Assembly (NCBI RefSeq): GCF_013322225.1
Contig: NZ_JAAMFB010000024.1
Span: forward strand, 1 to 64,000
Reading direction: 5' to 3'
DNA: 64,000 nt
From: Agrobacterium larrymoorei
GTDB taxonomy: Bacteria > Pseudomonadota > Alphaproteobacteria > Rhizobiales > Rhizobiaceae
Shown here piece by piece: positions 43,593 through 54,580 of this stretch. The notes below the pieces were generated by a model that was given only the letters and a program-made list of their open reading frames with translations, did not search any database and was not told the DNA's origin. Position numbers and translations under genes: made by a program. Within the stretch, counting starts at the first letter, position 1, and each line of letters opens with the position of its first letter.

Positions 43593-44816
43593 ATGAAAAA
43601 GCTGATCCCTTCCGACGTCCGCAAATTTGGCTGCATGGTGTTTGCGGGTCTCGCAATCACACTTGCCCCGGCCACAGCGAATGCCGACGCAGGCTTCAGA
43701 CAATGGATCAACCAGTTCTATGCCACCGCTGCCAAGGAAGGCATAAGCAAATCCACCTATCAAAAGGCTTTCGCAGGTGTGACCGAGCCAGACCCGGACG
43801 CGCTTCGCAAGGCGACCTTCCAGCCGGAATTCACCACCCAGATTTGGGATTATCTCGATAGCCGCGTGAACCCCTATACGGTGCGCATCGGCCGCGAGAT
43901 GAAGATGAAGCATGCCAATACGCTCAACTGGATCGAGCGTAATTTCAATGTGGACAAGCACGTCATCCTCGCCATCTGGTCGATGGAGTCCAATTACGGC
44001 GCGGTGCTGGAAAAGCCGGAGCGCCTGCACAACATTCCGCAAGCTTTGGCCACACTTGGCTATTCCGATCCGAAACGCGGCAAGTTTGCCCGCACGCAGC
44101 TGATCGCAGCGCTCAAGATTCTCCAGAATGGCGACGTCACGCCGAAGCAGCTGACCGGCTCATGGGCCGGTGCGATGGGCCACACCCAGTTCATTCCTAC
44201 CAGCTACCTGCTTTATGCCGTCGATGCCGATGGCAATGGCAAGCGCGACATCTGGCACTCCATTCCTGATGCCCTGGCGACGGCTGCCAATCTTCTGGCC
44301 AAGAATGGCTGGGAGCCGGGCCGCACATGGGGCTATGAGGCAGCTGTTCCGCAGGGCGGCGCGCGTTATGACGGACAGACGAAGACGATGGCCGAATGGC
44401 AGAAGCTCGGCTTTGCCCGTCCGAACGGCAAGGGCTTCCCGCGCGGCTCCGACCGCGCCATGCTGAAGATGGAAGGGGGTGCCAATGGCCCCGGCTTCCT
44501 GATGACCAAGAACTTCTTCACCATCAAGAAGTACAATGCCTCGGACAGCTATGCGCTTGCCGTCGGCCTTCTTGCAGACGAGATCGCCGGATATGGCGGC
44601 ATGCAGCAATCCTGGCCGCGCCCGGATGGCACGCTGGACATCAAGGAAAAATTCGAGCTGCAGAGCCGAATGAAGGAACTCGGCTATTACGATGGTGAAG
44701 TCGACGGCAATTTCGGCTCCGGCTCCAAGGCTGCCATCAGCGCGATCCAGAAGCGCATGGGCATGGAAAACAGTGGCGAACCATCGAAGATGCTGTTGCG
44801 CGCCCTGCGCAATTGA
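43593..44816 (+). CDS. MltB-type lytic murein transglycosylase
   Basis: A 407-residue exported enzyme: signal peptide (cut near ANA), SLT-like catalytic domain with Glu132 in IWSMESNYG, the GSWAGAMGHTQFIPTSY block, and a C-terminal peptidoglycan-binding domain (ELQSRMKELGYYDGEVDGNFG). It cleaves glycan strands to 1,6-anhydro ends during wall turnover. The ATG at 43593 was chosen by the signal peptide. Confidence 0.93.
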   Translation: MKKLIPSDVRKFGCMVFAGLAITLAPATANADAGFRQWINQFYATAAKEGISKSTYQKAFAGVTEPDPDALRKATFQPEFTTQIWDYLDSRVNPYTVRIGREMKMKHANTLNWIERNFNVDKHVILAIWSMESNYGAVLEKPERLHNIPQALATLGYSDPKRGKFARTQLIAALKILQNGDVTPKQLTGSWAGAMGHTQFIPTSYLLYAVDADGNGKRDIWHSIPDALATAANLLAKNGWEPGRTWGYEAAVPQGGARYDGQTKTMAEWQKLGFARPNGKGFPRGSDRAMLKMEGGANGPGFLMTKNFFTIKKYNASDSYALAVGLLADEIAGYGGMQQSWPRPDGTLDIKEKFELQSRMKELGYYDGEVDGNFGSGSKAAISAIQKRMGMENSGEPSKMLLRALRN

Positions 44817-44878
44817 CAGCGTCTGCGGGCGGGACCAGAATTAGAGAAACATAAAGAACCGCCCGGGAGGTTCACTTC

Positions 44879-46120
44879 ATGGACAACAGATCGAAAGGCG
44901 TAGCCTCGATTTATGTGAAGCGCTACGGCGCAGCGCTTCTGGCCGTCGTTCTGAGCCTGCCTTCCCTGTCAAGCGACGCATTTTCGCAGGAACGCGTGGA
45001 ACGCCGCACGCTGATGGAAATGCTTTTCGGCGAGCCGAACCGTTACAACGATCGCCTCTATGCGCCCGAACGGCGGGAATACCGCGAGCCTCGGGCGCGA
45101 CGGGCGCCGCCGCGTGAGAGTAATCGTGCCGTCTCGCGTCCACAGGCACCCCGCCGCACACCCTCCGTCGTACAGATGCGCACGGAAAAACCCGCGCCCG
45201 TCGAAAAGCTGGAGAATGCGCGTCGCGTTCTGGTCATCGGTGATTTTCTGGCGACAGGCATGGGCGAAGCGCTTGTGTCGACCTTCGAAAGCTCGCCCGC
45301 CATCGCCGTAGATGTTCGCTCCAATGGTTCTTCCGGCCTTGTGCGTGACGATTACTACGACTGGTTCAGCAACCTGCCGCAGTTCATGAAGGAAATCAGC
45401 CCCGCAACCATCGTCATCATGATGGGCTCGAACGACCGGCAGATGATGGAGTTCGGCGGGAATAAGGAGAAATACGGCACCGAAGCGTGGTTCAAGGAAT
45501 ATGAACGGCGCATCGACGCGCTCATTGCAATCGCCAGACGCCAGCAGGTACCGGTGCTCTGGGTCGGTCTGCCCGCCTTCCAGTCTCCGTCGCTGACCGC
45601 CGATTTCGTCGGGTTCAACCGGCTCTACCGCAGCCACATCGAAAAGGCGGGCGGCGAGTTCGTGGACGTGTGGGATGGCTTCGTGGACGAGGGCGGCAAG
45701 TTCGTCACCACGGGTTACGATGTGAGCGGCCAGCAGGTGCGCCTGCGCGAGGCCGATGGCATCGGTATGACGCAGGCGGGAAAGCAGAAGCTTGCCTTTT
45801 ACGTGGAAAAATTCGTCCGCCGCCATCTGGATGGTGCTGGCCCCGATCTGATGAAGCTCGATGGCAGCAACCTGCCTTCGCTCACCTCGCTCCCCGCGCT
45901 CGGCATCGATGCCCAGCAGGTCCGCACCCAGCCGATCAGCCTCACCGATCCTGATCTGGATGGGGGCGACACGCTTTTGGGCGACAAGCCAGTTGCGAAA
46001 TTCTCCGTCGTGGAAACGCCGCGCGAGAAACTGACCAGGCGCGGCTTGATGGATGACGCGCCGATAGGACGCGTCGATGACTATCGAATGCCTGCACCGG
46101 ACGAAACTGCCGCAAAGTAA
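44879..46120 (+). CDS. SGNH-like (DUF459) exported protein lacking catalytic residues
   Basis: A 413-residue exported protein with an Arg/Pro-rich region (60-110) and an SGNH-hydrolase fold. The GDS motif reads GDF (121-123), so the nucleophile serine is missing. The terminal DxxH reads DGIG (293-296), so the histidine is missing too. Only GSND (183-186) is intact. Relatives of this group may share these changes. It is likely a non-catalytic or altered enzyme of the envelope. GGGAGG 9 nt upstream supports the start. Confidence 0.83.
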   Translation: MDNRSKGVASIYVKRYGAALLAVVLSLPSLSSDAFSQERVERRTLMEMLFGEPNRYNDRLYAPERREYREPRARRAPPRESNRAVSRPQAPRRTPSVVQMRTEKPAPVEKLENARRVLVIGDFLATGMGEALVSTFESSPAIAVDVRSNGSSGLVRDDYYDWFSNLPQFMKEISPATIVIMMGSNDRQMMEFGGNKEKYGTEAWFKEYERRIDALIAIARRQQVPVLWVGLPAFQSPSLTADFVGFNRLYRSHIEKAGGEFVDVWDGFVDEGGKFVTTGYDVSGQQVRLREADGIGMTQAGKQKLAFYVEKFVRRHLDGAGPDLMKLDGSNLPSLTSLPALGIDAQQVRTQPISLTDPDLDGGDTLLGDKPVAKFSVVETPREKLTRRGLMDDAPIGRVDDYRMPAPDETAAK

Positions 46121-46284
46121 GATATGAGAATAGTAAATCTATAGTTGTCGACATGAAGAGTTTTCATGCGGTATCATAGTATTACTTGATAATCACGAAA
46201 TATTACATACGGAACGTAATTGGCCTCATGCTGTTTGATCCTCGCAAGGCAATAGACCTTGTGATGATATGAGGAGTAAACATC

Positions 46285-46470
46285 ATGGCCAATCAAGGTG
46301 GTTCCCACGAGCAGCACGTCAAAGCTGGTCAGCAGTCGCACAAAAACAGCGACAGCAAGACCAAAAGCGCTTCGTCCAGCTCATCTTCCGATAGCAAGAG
46401 CGGCAAGCAGGGCGGTTCTGCAGAACAGCAAAAGATGGCTGGTCAACAGAGCCACAAGGGCAAACACTGA
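46285..46470 (+). CDS. Small hydrophilic KGG-like stress protein
   Basis: A 61-residue protein with two near-copies of one unit, GGSHEQHVKAGQQSHK and GGSAEQQKMAGQQSHK, separated by a serine/lysine linker. This recalls the KGG-repeat stress-induced proteins and other glycine/glutamine-rich hydrophilins. GAGGAG upstream makes translation convincing. Function unknown. Confidence 0.75.
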   Translation: MANQGGSHEQHVKAGQQSHKNSDSKTKSASSSSSSDSKSGKQGGSAEQQKMAGQQSHKGKH

Positions 46471-46484
46471 TTTTGCCCGAACAC

Positions 46485-46521
46485 AAAACGACCCCCGTGT
46501 GATGCGCGGGGGTCGTTTTTT
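46485..46521. terminator. Intrinsic terminator, probably bidirectional
   Basis: AAAACGACCCCCG pairs with CGGGGGTCGTTTT, followed by more T; it sits between the small stress protein and the convergent gltD. Confidence 0.9.
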
Positions 46522-46548
46522 ATTGCGTTGATTTTGAACGATCCCGCC

Positions 46549-48006
46549 TTATCGCGGCAGTACGCTCGAGCCCATCAACGCCTCGTCGATGGCACGGGCG
46601 GCCTGGCGGCCTTCGCGGATGGCCCAGACGACCAGAGACTGTCCGCGGCGAACGTCACCCGCCGTCCAGAGCTTGTCGACCGAGGTCTTGTAGTCCTTGT
46701 CGTTGGCGACGACGTTGGTGGAGCCACGGCGGTCGGTGTTGAGCGTCAGCTTGCCGTCCAGTTCCTTCAGCACGCTGTCCGTAAACGGACCGGAAAAGCC
46801 GATGGCGATGAATGCGAGGTCGGCCTTGATGATGAATTCCGTACCGGCAATCGGCTTGCGGCGCTCATCCACCTGGCAGCACTTCACACCCGTCAGCACG
46901 CCATCTTCGTCACCGACGAATTCCAGCGTTGCGACCTGAAACTCGCGGACAGCACCTTCCGCCTGCGAAGAAGACGTGCGCATCTTGGTTGCCCAGTATG
47001 GCCAGACGGCGAGCTTGTCTTCCTTTTCCGGCGGCATGGGCCGAATGTCGAGCTGCGTAACCTTCACCGCACCCTGACGGAACGCCGTGCCGACGCAGTC
47101 CGATGCCGTATCGCCACCGCCGACGACGACGACATGCTTGCCACCGGCAAGGATCGGATCGGCAGGCCAGCCGACGCTGTCAATGTTTTCACGACCAACA
47201 CGGCGGTTCTGCTGCACCAGATATGGCATTGCATCGTGAACGCCATGGAATTCCGTGCCACCAATGCCAGCCGGGCGCGGGGTTTCCGAACCGCCGCAAT
47301 AAAGAACGGCATCGTGATCGGCGATCAACTTTTCGACCGTCAGATCGACGCCGACATTGACGCCATAATGGAAGGTCACACCTTCGCCGCTGATCTGCTC
47401 GACGCGGCGGTCGATGAAGTTTTTCTCCATCTTGAAGTCGGGAATACCGTAGCGCAACAGGCCACCGGCCTTGGATTCGCGCTCATAGACATGGACTTCG
47501 TGACCGGCACGGCCAAGCTGCTGAGCAGCAGCAAGACCCGCCGGGCCGGAACCGATGATGGCGACTCGTCTGCCGGTGTGAACCGTCGCAGGCTTCGGCA
47601 CGATGAAACCGAGCTCGTAAGCCTTGTCGGCAATCGCCTGCTCGACCGTCTTGATCGCAACCGGCGTATCTTCAAGGTTCAGCGTGCAGGCTTCTTCGCA
47701 CGGTGCAGGACAGACACGACCGGTAAATTCCGGGAAGTTGTTGGTGGAATGGAGGTTGCGGATCGCCTCTTCCCAATTGTTGTTATAGACCAGATCGTTC
47801 CAGTCGGGGATCTGGTTATGCACCGGGCAGCCGGTCGGGCCATGGCAATAGGGGATACCACAGTCCATGCAACGCGCTGCCTGCTTCTGCACTTCCGGGT
47901 CCGACATGGGAATGGTGAATTCCCGGAAATGGCGAATACGATCCGACGCCGGCTGATACTTGCCAACCTGACGATCGATCTCCAGAAAACCTGTAACCTT
48001 GCCCAT
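46549..48006 (-). CDS. gltD: Glutamate synthase small subunit
   Basis: A 485-residue NADPH-binding subunit of GOGAT, which feeds electrons to GltB to make two glutamates from glutamine and 2-oxoglutarate. Cysteine clusters CMDCGIPYC and VCPAPCEEAC hold 4Fe-4S centres; VAIIGSGPAGLAAAQQ binds FAD and VVVGGGDTASD binds NADPH. gltB lies upstream on the same strand, with one small gene in between. Confidence 0.97.
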   Translation of the reverse strand: MGKVTGFLEIDRQVGKYQPASDRIRHFREFTIPMSDPEVQKQAARCMDCGIPYCHGPTGCPVHNQIPDWNDLVYNNNWEEAIRNLHSTNNFPEFTGRVCPAPCEEACTLNLEDTPVAIKTVEQAIADKAYELGFIVPKPATVHTGRRVAIIGSGPAGLAAAQQLGRAGHEVHVYERESKAGGLLRYGIPDFKMEKNFIDRRVEQISGEGVTFHYGVNVGVDLTVEKLIADHDAVLYCGGSETPRPAGIGGTEFHGVHDAMPYLVQQNRRVGRENIDSVGWPADPILAGGKHVVVVGGGDTASDCVGTAFRQGAVKVTQLDIRPMPPEKEDKLAVWPYWATKMRTSSSQAEGAVREFQVATLEFVGDEDGVLTGVKCCQVDERRKPIAGTEFIIKADLAFIAIGFSGPFTDSVLKELDGKLTLNTDRRGSTNVVANDKDYKTSVDKLWTAGDVRRGQSLVVWAIREGRQAARAIDEALMGSSVLPR

Positions 48007-48100
48007 GTCTTTTCCTTACACCTTAATCATTGAGCCAATGGCCCCCAATACCAGTAGGCGAAACCCGGCGCTGTGATCCTTCAGAGCTCACATTAGTAGC

Positions 48101-48343
48101 TCACTCGGGAGGTTCCAGCTTCTCGGGCCAAGTTCCGTTTTTCCATTCTACAAACGGATTAAACCTGTCCGACATCGCCTTTCTCGCAGATTCCTCGAAA
48201 GGGTGGATTGTAATCGTTCCATCTCTTTCTTGTCGGATGATGACTTTCTCCCCTTCGAGAAAGAAATCATCTGGAATTGCGAGGAGACGACAGTTGCCTT
48301 CTCTGGTGATTTTTCCTTCGAATTGTTTTGTTACCGGTCCCAT
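48101..48343 (-). CDS. AbrB/MazE-like antitoxin-type protein between gltB and gltD
   Basis: An 80-residue protein. Residues about 8-45 (GKITREGNCRLLAIPDDFFLEGEKVII) resemble a swapped-hairpin AbrB/MazE/VapB DNA-binding domain; the C-terminal half is acidic and could be a toxin-binding tail. No toxin gene is adjacent: gltB ends 52 bp upstream and gltD starts 94 bp downstream. It may be an orphan antitoxin or a regulator. GGAGG 5 nt upstream supports ATG 48343. Confidence 0.68.
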   Translation of the reverse strand: MGPVTKQFEGKITREGNCRLLAIPDDFFLEGEKVIIRQERDGTITIHPFEESARKAMSDRFNPFVEWKNGTWPEKLEPPE

Positions 48344-48395
48344 CAGCGCCTCCATTATTGAGTGAAACTCATAACATAAGGCGCTGACAGTTTAA

Positions 48396-51300
48396 CTACT
48401 CCGCAGCCACACCCATCTTCAACCGTTCCATCTCCTCAAGCGCGCGGCGGTACTCCACCGGCATGACCTTGCGGAATTTCGGGCGGTACTCGCTCCAGCG
48501 GTCAAGGATGTCCTTGGCGCGGTTGGAGTTGGTGTAGTGGAAGTGGTTCGAGATCATCTGGTAGAGGCGCTCCTCGTCGTGGCGCGTCATGTCTTCGGAA
48601 ACGTCGACACGTCCCTTGTGCATGAGGTCGCCGCCGTGGTGGTGCAGCTTTTCCAGCATGTCGTCTTCTTCCGGCACCGGCTCCAGCTCGACCATGGCCA
48701 TGTTGCAGCGCTTGGCGAAGTCGCCCGTCTCATCCAGAACGTAGGCCACGCCACCGGACATGCCGGCTGCGAAGTTGCGGCCCGTTTCACCGAGAACCAC
48801 GACGATACCGCCCGTCATGTATTCGCAGCCATGGTCGCCCACGCCTTCGACGACGGCAAGCGCGCCAGAGTTACGAACCGCAAAACGCTCACCCGCCACA
48901 CCACGGAAATAGCACTCGCCGGTGATGGCGCCATACAGCACCGTATTGCCGACGATGATGGAATTTTCCGCGACAATGCGGGCATTTTCCGGCGGACGCA
49001 CGATGATGCGGCCACCTGAAAGACCCTTGCCGACATAGTCGTTACCGTCGCCCACCAGATCGAAGGTGATGCCGCGGGCAAGGAACGCGCCGAAGGACTG
49101 GCCCGCCGTGCCGCGCAGCAACACATGGATGGTGTCGTCTTTCAGACCCTTGTGGCCCCAACGCTTGGCAAGCGCGCCAGAAAGCATCGCACCGGCAGAG
49201 CGGTCGACGTTCTTGATCGGCACTTCGAAGACCACCGGCTCGCGGTTTTCCAGCGAAGGCATGGACTTCTCGATCAGCTTGCGGTCGAGAATGTCATCGA
49301 TCGGATGCTTCTGCTTTTCTGTCCAGTAGGTCGCTTCCTTGGGAGCTTCGACCTTGTGGAAGATGCGGCTGAAATCCAGACCCTTGGCCTTCCAGTGCGC
49401 CAGCATCTCATCTTTTTCCAGCAGTTCTGAAGCGCCGATGATCTCATCCAGCTTGGAAACACCAAGTTGGCTAAGAATTTCGCGCACTTCTTCGGCCACG
49501 AAGAAGAAGTAGTTGATGACGTGTTCCGGCGTGCCCTTGAAGCGCTTGCGCAGAACCGGGTCCTGCGTTGCAACGCCCACGGGGCAGGTGTTGAGATGGC
49601 ACTTGCGCATCATGATGCAGCCCGCCGCAATCAGCGGAGCCGTCGCGAAACCAAACTCGTCGGCACCCAAAAGAGCACCGATGATGACATCACGACCGGT
49701 CTTTAGACCGCCATCCACCTGAAGCGCGATGCGCGAACGAAGGCCGTTCAGCACCAGCGTCTGCTGCGTCTCGGCAAGGCCGATTTCCCATGGTGAACCG
49801 GCGTGCTTCAGCGAGGTGAGCGGAGACGCACCCGTGCCGCCATCGAAGCCGGAGACGGTGATATGGTCCGCGCGCGCCTTGGCAACACCGGCTGCAACCG
49901 TGCCGACGCCAACTTCGGAAACGAGCTTCACGGAAACATCGGCTTCCGGGTTGACGTTCTTCAGGTCGTAAATCAGCTGCGCCAGATCTTCGATAGAGTA
50001 GATATCATGATGCGGTGGCGGCGAGATGAGACCGACGCCCGGTGTGGAGTGGCGGGTCTTGGCAACCGTCGCATCCACCTTGTGGCCCGGCAGCTGACCG
50101 CCTTCGCCGGGCTTGGCACCCTGTGCGACCTTGATCTGCAACATATCCGCATTGACGAGATATTCCGTCGTCACACCGAAGCGACCGGATGCTATCTGCT
50201 TGATTGCGGAACGCTCGGGGTTCGGCTGGCCGTTCAGAAGCGGCAGATAACGGTCGGACTCTTCGCCGCCCTCACCCGTGTTGGACTTGCCGCCGATCTT
50301 ATTCATGGCAACAGCAAGCGTGGTGTGCGCCTCACGGCTGATGGAGCCGAAGGACATGGCACCGGTGGAGAAGCGCTTGACGATATCGACGGCAGGCTCG
50401 ACCTCATTGATCGAGATCGGCTTGCGGCCGAGCGCTTCCGCAGACTTGACCTTGAACAGACCGCGAATGGTGTTCATGCGCAGGTTGCTGTCGTTCACCA
50501 TTTCCGCGAATTCGCGGTAGCGATCCTGGCTGTTGCCACGCACGGCGTGCTGCAAAGTCGCAATCGCGTCAGGGCTCCATGCGTGGTTTTCACCGCGCAT
50601 ACGGTAGGCATATTCGCCACCGATATCGAGCGTGTTGGCGAGGATCGGGTCCTTGCCAAAGGCGTCGGTGTGGCGGGCGACGGTTTCTTCCGCGATTTCC
50701 TTCAGGCCAACGCCTTCGATGGTCGTCGCCGTGCCGAAGAAATACTGCTCCACGAAGGACGAAGACAGACCGATGGCGTCGAAGATTTGCGCGCCGCAAT
50801 AGGACTGGTAGGTGGAAATGCCCATCTTGGACATGACCTTCAAGATGCCCTTACCGACAGCCTTGATGAAGCGGTAAACCACTTCATCGTCCGACACTTC
50901 CTTCGGAAACGCATTATGCTTGTGCATGTCCAGCAGCGTGTCGAAGGCGAGATAGGGGTTGATCGCTTCCGCACCATAACCGGCCAGCAGGCAGAAGTGA
51001 TGCACCTCACGCGGCTCACCGGTTTCGACAACGAGGCCGACCGAGGTGCGCAGACCCTTGCGGATCAGGTGATGGTGCACGGCAGCGGTTGCCAGAAGCG
51101 CGGGGATCGCGATGCGATCCGGTCCAACCTGACGGTCGGAGAGAACGATGATGTTGTAACCGCCGCGAACAGCAGCTTCTGCACGGTCGCACAGGCGATC
51201 CAGCATCTCCGGCATGCCTTCGGCGCCACGCTCCACCGCATAGGTGAAGTCGAGCGTCTTGGTGTCGAAACGGTCTTCCGTGTGGCCGATGGAGCGGATC

Positions 51301-53138
51301 TTCTCCAGATCGCCATTGGTCAGGATCGGCTGGCGCACTTCCAGACGCTTGGCACGGGCAGCACCTTCATGGTCCAGAATGTTCGGGCGCGGGCCGATGA
51401 AGGAGACGAGGCTCATCACCAGCTCTTCGCGGATCGGGTCGATCGGCGGGTTGGTCACCTGCGCGAAGTTCTGCTTGAAATAGGTATAAAGCAGCTTCGA
51501 CTTTTCCGACATCGCCGAAATCGGCGTATCGGTGCCCATGGAGCCGATGGCTTCCTGACCCGTCGTCGCCATCGGAGACATCAGAAGCTTGGTGTCTTCG
51601 CTGGTGTAACCGAAGGCCTGCTGACGGTCGAGCAGGGATACGTCGCGACGCAGCGCGCGCGGCTCCACCGGCTTCAGGTCTTCAAGGATCAGCTGGGTGC
51701 GGTCCAGCCAAGTGCGGTAAGGGTGCTTGGCGGCAAGCTCGTGCTTGACGTCTTCATCCGAAATGATCGCGCCCTTTTCCATATCGATCAGCAGCATCTT
51801 GCCGGGCTGCAAACGCCACTTCTTGATGATGCGCTCTTCCGGCACAGGCAGCGTACCGGCTTCGGACGCCATGATGATACGGTCGTCATCGGTCACGAGA
51901 TAGCGGGCCGGGCGCAGACCGTTGCGGTCCAGCGTTGCGCCGATCTGCTTGCCATCGGTAAAGGCAACGGCAGCAGGGCCGTCCCATGGCTCCATCAGGG
52001 CAGCGTGGTATTCGTAAAACGCCTTGCGTTCCTGCGACATGGACTGGTTGCCAGCCCAAGCCTCGGGGATCAGCATCATCACGGCATGCGCCATGGAATA
52101 ACCGCCGCGCACCAGGAATTCCAGCGCGTTGTCGAAGCAGGCCGTGTCCGACTGGCCTTCATAGGAGATCGGCCAGAGCTTGGAAATGTCGTCGCCAAAC
52201 AGCGGCGAGGCAACGGATGCCTGACGCGCCGCCATCCAGTTGACGTTGCCGCGCAGCGTGTTGATTTCGCCGTTGTGGGCCACCATGCGGTATGGGTGCG
52301 CCAGCTTCCACGATGGGAAGGTGTTGGTGGAGAAACGCTGGTGAACGAGCGCCACGGCGCTTTCGAACCGCGGGTCTGCCAGGTCCTTATAATAGGCACC
52401 GACCTGATAGGCGAGGAACATGCCCTTATAGACGATGGTCGAGGAGGACAGCGACACCGGATAGAAATCCTGCGCTTCCTTGCCGCCGCCAGCATCATAG
52501 ATGCGGTTGGACAGAACCTTGCGGATCAAAAACAGCTGGCGCTCGAACTCGGCATTGGTCGCGGCATCGCGGCCTGCGCCGATGAAAACCTGCACATGGT
52601 GCGGCTCGGTTGCGGCAATGTCTTCAGCCTTGGAAAGCGAGGAGTTGTCGACCGGCACATCGCGGAAGCCGAGGAACTGCTGGCCTTCTTCGGCAATAAC
52701 GTCAGCAATGACCTTCTTGTAATGCTCGATGCGCTCTGGATCACGCGGGAAGAAGATGTGGCCAACGGCATATTCGCCAGCCTTAGGCAGCGTCACGCCC
52801 TGCTTCGCCATTTCTTCACGGAAGAAACGATCCGGGATTTGCACCAGAATGCCCGCACCATCGCCCATCAGCGGGTCTGCACCCACAGCGCCGCGATGCG
52901 TCAGGTTTTCGAGGATGAACAGACCGTCCTTGACGATCTGGTGCGACTTCTGACCCTTCATATGCGCCACAAAGCCGACGCCGCAAGCATCATGCTCGTT
53001 GCGCGGGTCGTAAAGACCCTGCTTTTCAGGAAGACCACCAATCGACGCGCGCACGGAGGCCGTCTCCGCACCGGCTTCACCCGGACAGTCATTGGTCATA
53101 ACAGCTTCGGCGTTTTCGTCGTCCCGCTTGATGGTCAT
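48396..53138 (-). CDS. gltB: Glutamate synthase large subunit
   Basis: A 1580-residue GOGAT subunit. A propeptide of about 51 residues precedes the nucleophile Cys52 (HDACGVGF), which releases ammonia from glutamine. The central domain, FMN-binding synthase domain ([30 protein letters not shown]), a 3Fe-4S cysteine cluster (CHLNTCPVG) and the C-terminal GXGXG beta-helix follow. AGGAGG lies upstream of the ATG. A long palindrome about 110 bp upstream may control it. Confidence 0.97.
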   Translation of the reverse strand: MTIKRDDENAEAVMTNDCPGEAGAETASVRASIGGLPEKQGLYDPRNEHDACGVGFVAHMKGQKSHQIVKDGLFILENLTHRGAVGADPLMGDGAGILVQIPDRFFREEMAKQGVTLPKAGEYAVGHIFFPRDPERIEHYKKVIADVIAEEGQQFLGFRDVPVDNSSLSKAEDIAATEPHHVQVFIGAGRDAATNAEFERQLFLIRKVLSNRIYDAGGGKEAQDFYPVSLSSSTIVYKGMFLAYQVGAYYKDLADPRFESAVALVHQRFSTNTFPSWKLAHPYRMVAHNGEINTLRGNVNWMAARQASVASPLFGDDISKLWPISYEGQSDTACFDNALEFLVRGGYSMAHAVMMLIPEAWAGNQSMSQERKAFYEYHAALMEPWDGPAAVAFTDGKQIGATLDRNGLRPARYLVTDDDRIIMASEAGTLPVPEERIIKKWRLQPGKMLLIDMEKGAIISDEDVKHELAAKHPYRTWLDRTQLILEDLKPVEPRALRRDVSLLDRQQAFGYTSEDTKLLMSPMATTGQEAIGSMGTDTPISAMSEKSKLLYTYFKQNFAQVTNPPIDPIREELVMSLVSFIGPRPNILDHEGAARAKRLEVRQPILTNGDLEKIRSIGHTEDRFDTKTLDFTYAVERGAEGMPEMLDRLCDRAEAAVRGGYNIIVLSDRQVGPDRIAIPALLATAAVHHHLIRKGLRTSVGLVVETGEPREVHHFCLLAGYGAEAINPYLAFDTLLDMHKHNAFPKEVSDDEVVYRFIKAVGKGILKVMSKMGISTYQSYCGAQIFDAIGLSSSFVEQYFFGTATTIEGVGLKEIAEETVARHTDAFGKDPILANTLDIGGEYAYRMRGENHAWSPDAIATLQHAVRGNSQDRYREFAEMVNDSNLRMNTIRGLFKVKSAEALGRKPISINEVEPAVDIVKRFSTGAMSFGSISREAHTTLAVAMNKIGGKSNTGEGGEESDRYLPLLNGQPNPERSAIKQIASGRFGVTTEYLVNADMLQIKVAQGAKPGEGGQLPGHKVDATVAKTRHSTPGVGLISPPPHHDIYSIEDLAQLIYDLKNVNPEADVSVKLVSEVGVGTVAAGVAKARADHITVSGFDGGTGASPLTSLKHAGSPWEIGLAETQQTLVLNGLRSRIALQVDGGLKTGRDVIIGALLGADEFGFATAPLIAAGCIMMRKCHLNTCPVGVATQDPVLRKRFKGTPEHVINYFFFVAEEVREILSQLGVSKLDEIIGASELLEKDEMLAHWKAKGLDFSRIFHKVEAPKEATYWTEKQKHPIDDILDRKLIEKSMPSLENREPVVFEVPIKNVDRSAGAMLSGALAKRWGHKGLKDDTIHVLLRGTAGQSFGAFLARGITFDLVGDGNDYVGKGLSGGRIIVRPPENARIVAENSIIVGNTVLYGAITGECYFRGVAGERFAVRNSGALAVVEGVGDHGCEYMTGGIVVVLGETGRNFAAGMSGGVAYVLDETGDFAKRCNMAMVELEPVPEEDDMLEKLHHHGGDLMHKGRVDVSEDMTRHDEERLYQMISNHFHYTNSNRAKDILDRWSEYRPKFRKVMPVEYRRALEEMERLKMGVAAE

Positions 53139-53237
53139 TTTTCATCCCTCCTGCAAACATGTTGCATGATTTCACGCAGAGAGACGGAACCCGACAAGAC
53201 CTCCATCCGAGATCAAATCTTTGTCCGCCTATCCGAT

Positions 53238-53260
53238 TTAGGACAGCATTGCTGTCTTAA
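53238..53260. promoter_or_regulatory. 23-bp dyad in the gltB-threonine aldolase promoter region
   Basis: Arms TTAGGACAGCA and TGCTGTCTTAA are complementary except for one pair, around a central T at 53249. It lies 100 bp upstream of gltB and 244 bp upstream of the aldolase in a 365-bp divergent gap that holds no gene. Confidence 0.55.
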
Positions 53261-53503
53261 TTCTGATTGCACAATGACAGAAACCCTTAACCTCCGCAAG
53301 AGCATCGCTACAATTTATAACCTGACAATATGACGCGAAATTTCGCCAAAACGCGCCAGCGGGTAATTTTCTTGATCGCGAATATGCGAAATGATTGCTT
53401 TCGTTACCCGATTTGCCTTCTCGTCTGTAAGTCCATAAAACGGCACTGGTTTGGCCGCAGGCCGTCATGTTCGTCTCACTCATCCCCTCGAAAGCGTTGA
53501 ACG

Positions 53504-54559
53504 ATGTTTTTTGCTTCTGATAATTGGGCTGGCGCCCACCCTGCCATCAACGAACGGCTGATGAAGGAGTCGACCCGTTTCGCCGCCGCCTACGGCACAA
53601 GCGAACTCGACCGCGCCATTGAAAAGCGCTTCAACGAAATCTTCGAACGCGAAGTCGCCGTCTTCTTCGTCGGCACCGGCACGGCGGCAAACTCTTTGGC
53701 GCTGGCGAGCGTCGCCCGCCCAGGCGGCATCGCCTTTTGCCATTCCGAGGCCCACGTCATTGAAGACGAGTGCGGAGCGCCCGTCTATTTTTCCAACGCC
53801 TCGCGCCTGATGCCGGTCGCTGGCCCCAACGGCAAGATGCTGCCGAAGAACCTCGAAGCTGCCATCGGCCGCTTTCCGCCCGGCTCCATCCATCAGGGCC
53901 AGCCGATGCTGGTCACGCTGACGCAGGCGACCGAACAGGGCACAGTTTACAGCCTTGATGAAATCGAAGCCATTTCCACCGTCGCCAAAAATGCGGGCGT
54001 CCCCGTCCACATGGACGGCGCACGCTTCGCCAATGCGCTGATGGCGCTCGATACGACGCCTGCCGAAATGACATGGAAACGCGGCGTCGACATTCTCTCC
54101 TTCGGCGCCACGAAGAACGGCTGCTGGTGCGCCGAAGCCATCGTCTATTTCGATCCGAAAACGGCAGAAGACCTGCCCTTCATCCGCAAGCGTTCGGCCC
54201 AGCTCTTCTCCAAGACCCGGTTTATGGCAGCGCAGTTCGATGCCTACTTCCAGAACGATCTCTGGCTGGACCTCGCCGCCCACGCCAACGCAATGGCCAC
54301 GCGCCTGCGCGACGGCCTCTCCGCCTCCAACAGCGCCCGCCTCGCCTGGCCGACGCAATCCAACGAGTTGTTCGTCGTTCTCGACAAGGGCAAAGCCAAG
54401 GCGGCGAAGGAAGCGGGAGCGGCCTTCTACGACTGGCCCGTGCCGCACGACATGCCGGAACCCGTTGGCGAGAACGAACAGCTCATCCGTCTGGTGACGA
54501 GCTTTGCCACGCTGGAGAGCGACGTGGATGAGTTTCTGCGGATCTGTAGTGGGGCGTAA
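53504..54559 (+). CDS. ltaE: Low-specificity L-threonine aldolase
   Basis: A 351-residue PLP enzyme that splits threonine or allo-threonine to glycine and acetaldehyde. Lys204 in SFGATKNG is the PLP lysine, with Asp171 in HMDGARF binding the cofactor ring. The family blocks FVGTGTAANSLAL and HSEAHVIEDECGAP are present. Ribosome binding site is weak. Confidence 0.93.
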   Translation: MFFASDNWAGAHPAINERLMKESTRFAAAYGTSELDRAIEKRFNEIFEREVAVFFVGTGTAANSLALASVARPGGIAFCHSEAHVIEDECGAPVYFSNASRLMPVAGPNGKMLPKNLEAAIGRFPPGSIHQGQPMLVTLTQATEQGTVYSLDEIEAISTVAKNAGVPVHMDGARFANALMALDTTPAEMTWKRGVDILSFGATKNGCWCAEAIVYFDPKTAEDLPFIRKRSAQLFSKTRFMAAQFDAYFQNDLWLDLAAHANAMATRLRDGLSASNSARLAWPTQSNELFVVLDKGKAKAAKEAGAAFYDWPVPHDMPEPVGENEQLIRLVTSFATLESDVDEFLRICSGA

Positions 54560-54580
54560 TACGCCTAATCCGGTTATAAA

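Noticed and set aside
49803..53333. 1176-codon plus-strand frame opposite gltB
   Set aside because: It is the antisense shadow of gltB; composition is Arg/His-rich without domains.
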